From positions 1-64,000 of the forward strand of contig JBIOVM010000195.1 in the NCBI GenBank assembly GCA_044867785.1: a DNA stretch of 64,000 nt. The letters are read 5' to 3'. Below, piece after piece: positions 51,786 through 59,498 of this stretch (positions within the stretch are counted from its first letter, which is position 1; every line of letters starts with the position of its first letter). The notes beneath the pieces are model-generated. The model was not told the origin of the DNA and searched no databases. It saw nothing but the letters and a program-made list of their open reading frames with translations. Origin of the DNA: DASRDR01 sp044867785 (GTDB lineage Bacteria; Methylomirabilota; Methylomirabilia; Rokubacteriales; DASRDR01). Both the position numbers and the translations under genes were made by a program.

Positions 51786-52604
51786 TCAGCGGGGCAGGAT
51801 GCGCCGGAGGTCCGCCCCGCGGGCGACCACGAGCGCTCCCACCACCAGGGTGAAGGCGAAGAGGATCAGAAGCGCCGACAGCGCCGCGATCGTTGGATCC
51901 TGCCACTTCTCCATGTAGAGGAACATCTCGATGGGGAGCGTGTTGTTCTCCCCCCTGGTCAGGAAGATCGAGCTCTCGACCTGGTCGAATGACACGAGGA
52001 AGGCGAGCAGCGCGCTCACGACGAGACCTGACCGGATCTGGGGCAGCACGATCCGCCAGACCACGGTCCGCCGGGAGGCCCCGAGGTCCTGGGCCGCCTC
52101 CTCCAGCGTCGGGTCGAGCCCGACCAGGTTCGCGGCCACGATGTTGATCACGAACGGGAGCACCACGATCGTGTGCGCGAGGATCAGGGGGAGGACCCCG
52201 CCCTGGATTCCGAGCCGCGCGAAGAAGATGAACCACCCCACGCCCAGCACGATCTTCGGCATGACGATCGGGGACAGCAGGAAGGCCTGGAGCGCGTCCC
52301 GGCCCGGGAACCGGCCCCGCACCACCGCGAGGGCGGCCGGCACTCCCACGGCGAGCGCGAGCGCCGTCGCGGCGACGCCGATGCCGAGGCTCCGCAGGAA
52401 GGCGCGCCCGAAGGCCGGCTGGTTCAGCAGGTGGGCGTACCAGCGGAGCGACACGCCGGGCGGCGGGAACACCCCGTAGGCCACGCTGGAGAACGAGTAG
52501 AGCACGACGATGGCGAGCGGCAGGAGGATGAAGCCCACTCCCAGACCGAGCGTCGCGCGCAGGAGCGCGTCCCGCCCGGGGGTCAGGCTTCGACGTCTCA
52601 ACAC
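51786..52604 (-). CDS. ABC transporter permease (spermidine/putrescine PotC type)
   Basis: 272 residues with six hydrophobic helices. The binding-protein-dependent transport motif EEAAQDLGASRRTVVWRIVLPQI near residue 175 has the EAA-x3-G core that contacts the ATPase. It is the second inner-membrane subunit of the importer encoded from 55687 leftward. It starts at a GTG at 52604, and the N-terminal residues RRSLTPG are encoded by a copy of the dispersed TGACCCC repeat. No substrate can be read from the permease. Confidence 0.92.
   Translation of the reverse strand: MLRRRSLTPGRDALLRATLGLGVGFILLPLAIVVLYSFSSVAYGVFPPPGVSLRWYAHLLNQPAFGRAFLRSLGIGVAATALALAVGVPAALAVVRGRFPGRDALQAFLLSPIVMPKIVLGVGWFIFFARLGIQGGVLPLILAHTIVVLPFVINIVAANLVGLDPTLEEAAQDLGASRRTVVWRIVLPQIRSGLVVSALLAFLVSFDQVESSIFLTRGENNTLPIEMFLYMEKWQDPTIAALSALLILFAFTLVVGALVVARGADLRRILPR
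52578..52598 (-). repeat. TGACCCC repeat copy C1, overlapping the 5' end of the PotC-like gene
   Basis: The plus strand reads GGGGGTCAGGCTTCGAC; the minus strand has the GTCGAAGCC-TGACCCC form. It faces copy C2 in inverted orientation 33 bases away, and is translated as part of the permease N-terminus. Confidence 0.65.
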
Positions 52605-52630
52605 TTCACCCCTGACCCGTGCACGGTGTG

Positions 52631-52654
52631 TGAAAGTCCAAGGCTGACCCCGGT
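52631..52654 (+). repeat. TGACCCC repeat copy C2, between the two permease genes
   Basis: The plus strand reads TGAAAGTCCAAGGC then TGACCCC and GGT. With C1 it forms an inverted pair around a 30-base centre that contains another CCCTGACCC and a GTGCAC palindrome. It fills the 49-base gap between the permease genes. Confidence 0.65.
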
Positions 52655-53505
52655 CACGTCACCGTGGGCAGGCGCCGCAGCACTCGGTTGACGGCCCACA
52701 CGGACAGCATCGACAGCGCGAGCAGCGTGACGCTCGTGACGGCCCCCTCGGGCCAGTTGATCTCGACCGTGCTGTTGTAGACCGTCAGCGGGAGCACCTG
52801 GACACGACCGCCGCCCAGGAGCTGCGGTGTGACGAACGCGGACAGGGCGAGCGTGAAGCAGATCACGCCGCCGGAGGCCACACCGGGCAGCGTGAGCGGC
52901 AGCGTCACGCGCCAGAAGGTCGCCCACGGGCCGGCGCCCAGGTCCCGGGCCGCCTCCTTGAGCGAGGCGTCGAGCTTCCCCAGCACGCTGTAGATGGGGA
53001 AGATCGCGAACGGCAGCATGATGTGCGTCAGGCTGATGACCACGCCCTGCATGTTGAAGAGGAGGCGCACCGGCTCGTCGACCAGGCCGAGGCGCAGGAG
53101 CGTCGTGTTCACCAGCCCCTGGTTGGCGAGGAGGATCAGCCACCCGTAGGTGCGGACGACCACGCTGATCATGAGGGGACAGAAGAGGACCACGGCGAGG
53201 ACCGCCCGGGCGCGGGCGCTCGTCACCCGCGTGTGCAGGGCGTAGGCCAAGGGGTAGCCCACCAGCAGGGCGAGCGCGGTGACGATCCCCGCAAGGAGGA
53301 GCGACGTGCTCACGATCTTGTAGGAGAAGGGGTCGGTGAGGAACGCCGCGTACGTGTCGAGCGTCCAAACCGGCAGGATGCGGCCGTCCTTGAACCGGTG
53401 GAACCCGTTGACCAGGTACACGCCGAGCGGCACGACGTAGAACCCGGCCGTCAGCACGAGGACGGGCGCGAGCAGGCCGGCGGCCAGCCAGCCGCGCACC
53501 CTCAC
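52654..53505 (-). CDS. ABC transporter permease (spermidine/putrescine PotB type)
   Basis: 283 residues with six hydrophobic helices and the cytoplasmic motif KEAARDLGAGPWATFWRVTLPLT (EAA-x3-G core) near residue 190. The first helix begins WLAAGLLAPVLVLTAGFYV. It pairs with the PotC-like permease downstream. The start is a GTG at 53505, overlapping the ATPase stop by four bases. A 49-base gap holding repeat copy C2 separates it from the second permease, unlike the tight spacing elsewhere in the operon. Confidence 0.92.
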   Translation of the reverse strand: MRVRGWLAAGLLAPVLVLTAGFYVVPLGVYLVNGFHRFKDGRILPVWTLDTYAAFLTDPFSYKIVSTSLLLAGIVTALALLVGYPLAYALHTRVTSARARAVLAVVLFCPLMISVVVRTYGWLILLANQGLVNTTLLRLGLVDEPVRLLFNMQGVVISLTHIMLPFAIFPIYSVLGKLDASLKEAARDLGAGPWATFWRVTLPLTLPGVASGGVICFTLALSAFVTPQLLGGGRVQVLPLTVYNSTVEINWPEGAVTSVTLLALSMLSVWAVNRVLRRLPTVT

Positions 53506-54593
53506 GCCGGCACCGTCACCGCCTGGTCCCCGTCCCAGGCCACCGCCACCGGGTCGCCCACCTCGAACAGAGGCGTTCCGTGGACGTAGGGAACCGCCGC
53601 GTGGAGGCGGAGCCCGGGAACGGCGACTCGGTACTTCACGAGGGATCCCGAGAAGGCACGGTCCTCCACGCGGCCGGCCAGGCCATCCCCTCGTCCGTCG
53701 GGGCGCGTGACTCGGACTCGCTCGGGGCGAACGCAGACGGTGAGGCCAGCGCCCACGAGCTCCCGGCCCTGGCGCCTCGCCCGGACGCGGGCGTCCCCGA
53801 CTCGCGCGACCAACTGATCGCCGTCGACGGCCTCGACGATCCCCTCCACCAGGTTCGCGTCCCCGATGAAGCCGGCGACGAAGCGCGTGGCGGGCCGCTC
53901 GTAGATCTCGAGCGGCGTGCCGACCTGCTCGAGCCGCCCGCCCGACATCACGCCCAGGCGGTCCGACATGGCCAGCGCCTCGCCCTGGTCGTGCGTGACG
54001 TAGATGAAGGTCGTGCCCAGGCTCCGCTGGAGCCGCTTCAGCTCCTCCTGCAGCTGGATGCGGAGCTTCAGGTCGAGGGCGGACAAGGGCTCGTCGAGGA
54101 GGAGGACGCGCGGCTCGTTGACGAGGGCGCGTGCCAGGGCGACCCGCTGCTGCTGGCCGCCGGACAGCTCACCGATGCGTCGAGCCCCGAGCGCGCCCAG
54201 CTCCACGCGTGCGAGCGCGTCGGCGACGCGGCGCGCCACCTCTGGCGCGGCGAGGCGCCGCATCCGGAGCCCGAAGGCCACGTTGTCGAACACCGTGTAG
54301 TGGGGGAACAGGGCCAGCCGCTGGAAGACCATGTTGGTCTCGCGGCGATTGGGCGGGAGCCGGCCCATAGATCGGCCCCCGATCAGAATGTCGCCCTCGT
54401 CGACGGCCTCGAAGCCGCCGATCGCCCGGAGGGTCGTGGTCTTGCCGCAACCGGAGGGGCCGAGGAGCGAGAAGAACTCCCCGGCCCGCACCGTGAACGA
54501 CACCGCCTCGACGGCGACGACCGTCCCGAAGCGCTTGGTGATCGTCCGGACGTCGACGTCCGCCCCGTGCGCCCCCTGCCCCCCAAGCGCCAT
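53502..54593 (-). CDS. ABC transporter ATP-binding protein (PotA type)
   Basis: 363 residues. Walker A is GPSGCGKTT near residue 46, the Q-loop lies in MVFQRLALFPH, the signature is LSGGQQQRVALARAL, Walker B is VLLLDEPLSALD and the switch histidine is in YVTHDQGEAL. A C-terminal TOBE domain (about 285-360) follows. It energises import of a small cationic or organic solute. The ATG at 54593 begins MALGGQ. It follows the binding protein by 17 bases. Confidence 0.94.
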   Translation of the reverse strand: MALGGQGAHGADVDVRTITKRFGTVVAVEAVSFTVRAGEFFSLLGPSGCGKTTTLRAIGGFEAVDEGDILIGGRSMGRLPPNRRETNMVFQRLALFPHYTVFDNVAFGLRMRRLAAPEVARRVADALARVELGALGARRIGELSGGQQQRVALARALVNEPRVLLLDEPLSALDLKLRIQLQEELKRLQRSLGTTFIYVTHDQGEALAMSDRLGVMSGGRLEQVGTPLEIYERPATRFVAGFIGDANLVEGIVEAVDGDQLVARVGDARVRARRQGRELVGAGLTVCVRPERVRVTRPDGRGDGLAGRVEDRAFSGSLVKYRVAVPGLRLHAAVPYVHGTPLFEVGDPVAVAWDGDQAVTVPA

Positions 54594-54610
54594 GTCGGCG
54601 CGGGCGCGCC

Positions 54611-55687
54611 CTACATCCGGGACTTGACCTCCTTCTCCCACCGGGAGCGCCACTCGCTGGCCTTCTGGCCCATCACGGCCCAGTCGAGCCAGATGGCGCT
54701 CTCGATCACCTTCGGGTTGAACGCCGGATCCATGTGCTGGGCCAGCGTCGCGGTCGGGAACGCGGGGATCTTGTTCGTGAGCTGGGCGTCTCGCGAGTTG
54801 TTCTCCGGCGTCATCAGCTCGCTGATGATCTCCTCGGCGACCTTGATCTGCTCCGGTGTGCTGCCCTTGACGATCTGGAGGTAGAGCGGGAAGGCGATCG
54901 CGCCCTCCTTGGGGTTCACGAAGCCGAGCGGCGCGCCCTCGTCCGCCCAGAACTTCCAGATGCCTGCGAACCACGGCGCGATCTGTGCCTCGCCGGTCAC
55001 GAGGATGTTCTTGAGGGCGTCGTTCGTGGTCGGCAGCGCCCGGATGTTCCGAGCGTGCTCGGTCCACAGGCGGAAGCCGGGGTCGACGCTCTGCTCGCTG
55101 CCGCCGTTGAGCCGGGCCGCCAGCACGAGCGGAACGAAGTTGTTGTCGAAGAACGTCACCTTGCCCTGCCACTTCGGGTCCCAAAGCGCGGTCCACGAGG
55201 TGGGCGGGTCCTTGACGAGGTTCTTGTTGTACATGAGCCCGACGTGGCTGACCGAGAAGCCGAGCCCTCGGTTCCCTGGCCGGCGGAGGCCGGGGGGAAG
55301 CTTCGCCACCGCCGGAATGCGGGCGGGATCCATCGGGACCCACATGTCGTCGGTGTCACCCCGGTTCGAGAGATCCACGTTGAAGTACCCGAAGTTGACC
55401 AGCGGCGCATTGGGGTTCGCCTGCTTCGCCGCCAGCATCTTCGGGTAGGTCGCCGCGTTCGTCGACTCCCAGAACTCGATCTCGACGTCCGGGTGCGTCT
55501 TGAGGTAGCGCGCGACCACCTCGCGGGGGACGACGCCCTGGTTGGCGCCGGCCCAGATGAACATGGTCAGCTTCACCTTCGCCGCCGCCGGGGCCGGTCG
55601 CGAGGCGACAAGGCCCGCCGCGAGGGTGGCAGCGAGGGCGAGCGCGAGAACGAGCCACAGACGGGTCGAGGGACGTCCCACTCTCAT
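54611..55687 (-). CDS. periplasmic solute-binding protein of polyamine-type ABC transporter
   Basis: 358 residues: a signal peptide (about 10-35, cleavage near APAAA) and a two-domain binding protein. It has LTMFIWAGANQGVVPREVV, VEIEFWESTNAATYPKMLA, GLMYNKNLVKDPPTSWTALWDPKW and a C-terminal KIPAFPTATLAQ segment. Its closest look is PotD/AfuA type (spermidine, putrescine, iron or thiamine-like). The ATG at 55687 has a GGGAGGA site. It leads the operon with ATPase, two permeases and the SDR. Confidence 0.93.
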   Translation of the reverse strand: MRVGRPSTRLWLVLALALAATLAAGLVASRPAPAAAKVKLTMFIWAGANQGVVPREVVARYLKTHPDVEIEFWESTNAATYPKMLAAKQANPNAPLVNFGYFNVDLSNRGDTDDMWVPMDPARIPAVAKLPPGLRRPGNRGLGFSVSHVGLMYNKNLVKDPPTSWTALWDPKWQGKVTFFDNNFVPLVLAARLNGGSEQSVDPGFRLWTEHARNIRALPTTNDALKNILVTGEAQIAPWFAGIWKFWADEGAPLGFVNPKEGAIAFPLYLQIVKGSTPEQIKVAEEIISELMTPENNSRDAQLTNKIPAFPTATLAQHMDPAFNPKVIESAIWLDWAVMGQKASEWRSRWEKEVKSRM

Positions 55688-55837
55688 CGAGGTCCTCCCG
55701 CCGGATCGGACCGGCACGTGACGCACGGACTGGCGGACGGGAACGCCGGCATCGTATCGCCGGCGCCCGGATGGGTCAAAGGGCCGGGCCGCGGGCCGGC
55801 GCCTGGATCGCATCGAAGCGCGGCGGGGAGCATCTCG

Positions 55838-56818
55838 TCATTCAATCGCCCGATCCACTTGCACGAGGAGCGACGGCGGGATCGTGAGGCGGAGGGCCTT
55901 TGCCGTCTTGACGTTGATGACCAACTCGAACTTGGTGGGCTGCTCGATGGGCAGGTCGGCGGGCTTGGCGCCTTTCAGGATCCGGTCCACGAAGTACGCA
56001 GCGCGCCGGTAATTGTCGCGAGCGCTCGCAGAGTACGACATCAGCCCTCCTGCTTCGACATGTTCAACGTTCGAAAACATCGATGGGAGTTGGATCTTGA
56101 GCAGTAGATGAGCGAGCCGTGCACGAGCGAGGAAGAACATCCCGTCGCCGAAGACTAACACCGCTCCGATGCGTTTGCGGCTGAGGGCCTCGAGGGCGCC
56201 TTCAAACCGATCCGGCGCGCTTGCTTCTGCGATCTCGAGCTCGAGACCGAGCGCGGGCGCTTCACGCCGGGCTCGGCTCAGCATGTGCGCATGCAACGGA
56301 TTGTCGGGGTTCGAGAGGACGCCAATACGCGCGGTCCCCGGAACGGCACGTTTCAGGAGCTCCAACTCCTTGCCGATCAGTTCCGGGAGAAGACGTGACA
56401 GACCCGTCACATTACCGCCCGGTCGGGCGAGGGTGACGACGAACCCACTCGCGACAGGATCAGCGGCATTGGCCATGACGATTGGGATCGTCGTGGTGGC
56501 GCGCTTGGCTGCCAGGATGACGGGCGTTATTGAGGCGACAAGGAGGTCAACCCTGAGGCGAACCAATTCGGCGGCCAGGACGTCGAGCTGTCGTGGGTCC
56601 GTGGACAGCACATCGGTCCAGCGATATTCGACCATGATGTTCTGCCCCTCGGTGTACCCGAGATCTCGGAGTCCTTCCTGAAAGGCCTCGACGAGCTGGC
56701 CTCCCGGGCCCAGATAGCCGATCCGCGCTACTCTGCCGGCCGGCTGTGCCTTCGCGACTGGGTATCCACCCAGAGGAGCGGCCAGCGTGACGGCGAGAAA
56801 CGCTCGACGAGTGATCAT
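55838..56818 (-). CDS. TrpX-type ABC transporter substrate-binding protein, lower-GC insert
   Basis: 326 residues. A Tat-like leader ITRRAFLAVTLAAPLGG is followed by a periplasmic-binding fold: RIGYLGPGGQLVEAFQEGL, LRVDLLVASITPVILAAK, NPLHAHMLSRARREA and a C-terminal TKFELVINVKTAKALRLTIP. The last motif is the hallmark of the ABC_sub_bind (TrpX) family. It stands alone, with no permease or ATPase adjacent. Its DNA is visibly poorer in GC than the neighbours; the stretch 56041-56160 is near 50 %. Recent acquisition is likely. Confidence 0.9.
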   Translation of the reverse strand: MITRRAFLAVTLAAPLGGYPVAKAQPAGRVARIGYLGPGGQLVEAFQEGLRDLGYTEGQNIMVEYRWTDVLSTDPRQLDVLAAELVRLRVDLLVASITPVILAAKRATTTIPIVMANAADPVASGFVVTLARPGGNVTGLSRLLPELIGKELELLKRAVPGTARIGVLSNPDNPLHAHMLSRARREAPALGLELEIAEASAPDRFEGALEALSRKRIGAVLVFGDGMFFLARARLAHLLLKIQLPSMFSNVEHVEAGGLMSYSASARDNYRRAAYFVDRILKGAKPADLPIEQPTKFELVINVKTAKALRLTIPPSLLVQVDRAIE

Positions 56819-57227
56819 CCCGTCGCCTGAAACGCGGCGAACCCGCGACGGCCGCTGTAATGACGGTCTGATGGCCGCCCCCCCATCACGCGCCGACCCT
56901 TAGCCATGCGCGGCGAACACTCACCAGCCGGGAGACGAGCAACGCGAGCCTCCGGTCCGTTGAACCGCTTCAGTTCTCGGGCGGCTGCCTCCCAGGGCCG
57001 TGCTGCGAACTCTCACAGGCATCGTTGGGGGAAATCTCACGCAGGCTGACCCCACCTCGGCTCGTCGGCAGCCGTCGGCCTTTCGCTCGGGCTCACGTAG
57101 GATAGCCGAGCCGTCCGGACCCCCACAACGGGCGGGCGCGACACGGGTCGGTCGCCCGATCAGCTGGTGGCGCCGGTGGCCGGATGTGGGTCGGACCTGG
57201 CGCTGGCGGGCACGACGCGGGTCGCAC
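56819..57227. other. 409-base gene-free stretch
   Basis: It separates the TrpX-type gene from the LLM oxidoreductase, both read leftward. GC content rises from left to right toward the chromosomal norm, and a single TGACCCC repeat copy lies at 57041-57052. I see no credible gene, RNA or promoter. The lower-GC left part may belong to the acquired segment. Confidence 0.5.
57041..57052 (+). repeat. TGACCCC repeat, single fragment
   Basis: GCAGGCTGACCC followed by CA. It is a short, isolated match to the core of the repeat copies at 42124 and 52631; its partner arm is not visible. It may be a degraded copy or chance. Confidence 0.35.
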
Positions 57228-58151
57228 TCATGGCTCGGCTCGGCGGACGAGCTCGATCGCCGGCGCGAAGCGCTCGACGCCGGTCGCGTCGCGGGGATCG
57301 AGCATGCACACGACGTGGCCGACGCCGGCCGCGCGGAACCCGAGGAGCCCGGCAGCGATCTCCTCCGGCGTGCCGCCGAGCGCGCCCATCGGGAGCGGCG
57401 GGCGGGGCGCGTGCCCGGGCCGCACGATGACGCCGACCGTGCGGCCGAGCGTCGCCGGCGCGCGGCCGACGTCCGCGCAGGCGGCATCGACGCGCGCGAG
57501 TGGCTCGGCCGCCGCCCCTGCATCCGGGTGCCACGCGGTGACGAAGGCGTCGCCCCACCGCGCGGCGAGACGCATCATGCGCGGCTGGTACGCGGCGATC
57601 CAGATCGGCGGTCCCGCGGGCCGCGGCCCGCGCGGGAGGAGCTCGCACGCCCGCGCCACGTGGTAGCGCCCGGTAAAGTCGACGCGGCCCTCGCGGAGGA
57701 GCGGGACGAGGATCTGCAAGGCCTCCTCGCAGCGGTCCACGCGGTGGTCGTAGGCGTAGCCGAAGGCCGCGTACTCGGGCGGATGAGAGCCGCAGCCCAG
57801 GCCGAGGATCAGCCGGCCGCCGCTCACCTCGTCGGCGGTGGCCGCCATCTTCGCCAGCAGCGCCGGGTTGCGGAACCCGGCGCCGAGGACGAAAGTGCCG
57901 ATCGCGACCCGGCGGGTCGCGGCCGCCAGGGCGCCGACGAGCGTCCACGCCTCCCACGTCCCCCGGGTCTCGCCCTCGGGAACGCCCCAGTACGGGGAGT
58001 GGCCGATGACGAGGTGGTCGGGGACGAACAGGGCGTCGAATCCGACCGACTCGGCGAGGGCGGCGATCCGCGAGATCTCCGGCCAGCGCGGCGACCAGCC
58101 GTCGCCCAGCCAGCCTTCCATGACGGGCAGGAACAGCCCCAGCTCGAGCAT
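57228..58151 (-). CDS. luciferase-like (LLM class, F420-type) oxidoreductase
   Basis: 307 residues with the TIM-barrel luciferase fold. LELGLFLPVMEG opens it; ALAESVGFDALFVPDHLVI, VAIGTFVLGAGFRNPALLAKMAAT, GLGCGSHPPEYAAFGY and PIWIAAYQPRMMRLAARWGD follow in the usual order. The last segments resemble F420-dependent members more than FMN monooxygenases. The reaction and substrate are unknown. I chose the ATG at 58151; an ATG at 58184 would add 11 residues. The same frame continues open far upstream, but only as an antisense shadow of the transporter operon. Confidence 0.87.
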   Translation of the reverse strand: MLELGLFLPVMEGWLGDGWSPRWPEISRIAALAESVGFDALFVPDHLVIGHSPYWGVPEGETRGTWEAWTLVGALAAATRRVAIGTFVLGAGFRNPALLAKMAATADEVSGGRLILGLGCGSHPPEYAAFGYAYDHRVDRCEEALQILVPLLREGRVDFTGRYHVARACELLPRGPRPAGPPIWIAAYQPRMMRLAARWGDAFVTAWHPDAGAAAEPLARVDAACADVGRAPATLGRTVGVIVRPGHAPRPPLPMGALGGTPEEIAAGLLGFRAAGVGHVVCMLDPRDATGVERFAPAIELVRRAEP

Positions 58152-58215
58152 GCGTGCCGCTCCGGTCGAACGGGTTTCTCTCATCCTAGTCGTCACGGCG
58201 TAGCGCGGCCAGTGG

Positions 58216-58230
58216 CCTTGCCTGACCCCC
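58216..58230 (+). repeat. TGACCCC repeat, single fragment upstream of M24 gene
   Basis: CCTTGCCTGACCCCC lies in the divergent region between the LLM and M24 genes. It matches the core of the other copies; no inverted partner is visible. Confidence 0.4.
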
Positions 58231-58268
58231 GAGCCGCGGACTAGTATGCGCGTGGGCACGTGCCCGGC

Positions 58269-59411
58269 ATGGACTCGCAGAGACTCGATCGGTTGCGCGC
58301 GCGGATTCGCGAGGCGGATCTGGCCGCGGTGGTGCTCGTGCACCCGCCCAACCTGCGTTACCTGGTCGGCTTTCACTCGAACGCGTACTCCCGCCCGCTG
58401 ACGCTCGTCGTCCCCGCCGACGGCAACCCGACGCTGCTGGTGCCCCGGCTGGAGGAGCTCCAGGCGCGGGAGATGACGCGGCTGGCCGACCTCCGCAGCT
58501 ACGTCGAGTGGGACGAGGGCTCGGCGGCCGGCGGGCGGCTCGACGCCGAGTGGCGCGCGCTCCTGGTCGACGTGCTCGCGGACCGCGGGCTGGCCGCCGC
58601 CCGCCTCGGGATCGAGCGCGCCGTCCTCATGGGTGGCGCGGAGCACGGCCTCCACGCGGCGCTGCCGAGGGTCACCTGGTCGGACGCCAGCGGCTGGGTG
58701 GAGAGCCTGCGCCTCTTCAAGAGCCCCGACGAGGTCGAGCACCACCGCCGGGCCGGCCAGCTGGCCGCCGCCGGGCTGGACGCGGGCCTCGCCGTGGCTC
58801 GGGCCGGGGGCTCCGAGCTCGAGATCAAGGGCGCGAGCGTGGCAGCCGTGTTCACGGAGGGCGGGCGCCGCTGCCCCGACCTCGCGGTGGCGGGAGCGGG
58901 GAACGCTCTGGTGGGGGAGCGGATCGCCGCCGTGCACGCGCCGGCGGGAGCGCGGCGGGCCAAGCCCGGCGACCACGTGTTCGTCGTGCTGTCGGCGTCC
59001 GTGGAAGGGGCTCACTGCGAGCTGTCGCGCACGATCGTCGTCGGCGGCGCGCCCACCGAGACGCAGCGCCGCTGGTTCCGCTCCGTCGCGCGCGCCCACG
59101 AGGCGGCGCGGCGCCGGGCGGTGCCGGGGACCCCGGCGAGCGATCTCGACCGGGCGGCGCGCGGCGCGCTGCGGGAGGATGGGCTGGCCGAGTACCTGTC
59201 GATGCGGACGGGGCACGGGCTCGGCCTCGCGCCCGTGGAGCCGCCCAATCTGGGCGCCGGCGACGAGACGCCGCTCCGGCCGGGGATGGTGATCAGCATC
59301 GAGCCCGGCGTCTGCATCCCAGGCGCCGGCGGCGCGCTGTGGGCGGACAACTACGTCGTCACGCCGACGGGCGTGGAGCCGCTGACCGCGTATCCCATCG
59401 AGGTGGCGTAG
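58269..59411 (+). CDS. M24 (creatinase/Xaa-Pro peptidase fold) protein with degenerate metal site
   Basis: 380 residues with an N-terminal creatinase-N domain (about 1-125) and a pita-bread M24 domain. Only two of the five dinuclear-metal ligands of prolidases are kept: the histidine of GHGLGL and the glutamate of SIEPG. The first aspartate position is V240, the second is E251 (CELSRT), and the last glutamate is replaced in LWADNYVVT. It may therefore be non-metal, as creatinase itself is, or inactive as a peptidase. The GTG at 58260 or the ATG at 58269 may start it. It leads a plus-strand run with an oligopeptide-type importer, which suggests a substrate link. Confidence 0.85.
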   Translation: MDSQRLDRLRARIREADLAAVVLVHPPNLRYLVGFHSNAYSRPLTLVVPADGNPTLLVPRLEELQAREMTRLADLRSYVEWDEGSAAGGRLDAEWRALLVDVLADRGLAAARLGIERAVLMGGAEHGLHAALPRVTWSDASGWVESLRLFKSPDEVEHHRRAGQLAAAGLDAGLAVARAGGSELEIKGASVAAVFTEGGRRCPDLAVAGAGNALVGERIAAVHAPAGARRAKPGDHVFVVLSASVEGAHCELSRTIVVGGAPTETQRRWFRSVARAHEAARRRAVPGTPASDLDRAARGALREDGLAEYLSMRTGHGLGLAPVEPPNLGAGDETPLRPGMVISIEPGVCIPGAGGALWADNYVVTPTGVEPLTAYPIEVA

Positions 59412-59498
59412 GGCCCGCGGCACGACCCGATCCACGGGCGGCGACGGGTGCGACGCCCGGCGGGGCGAGGCGAGACGCAGATGACGAGGGAGACGACG

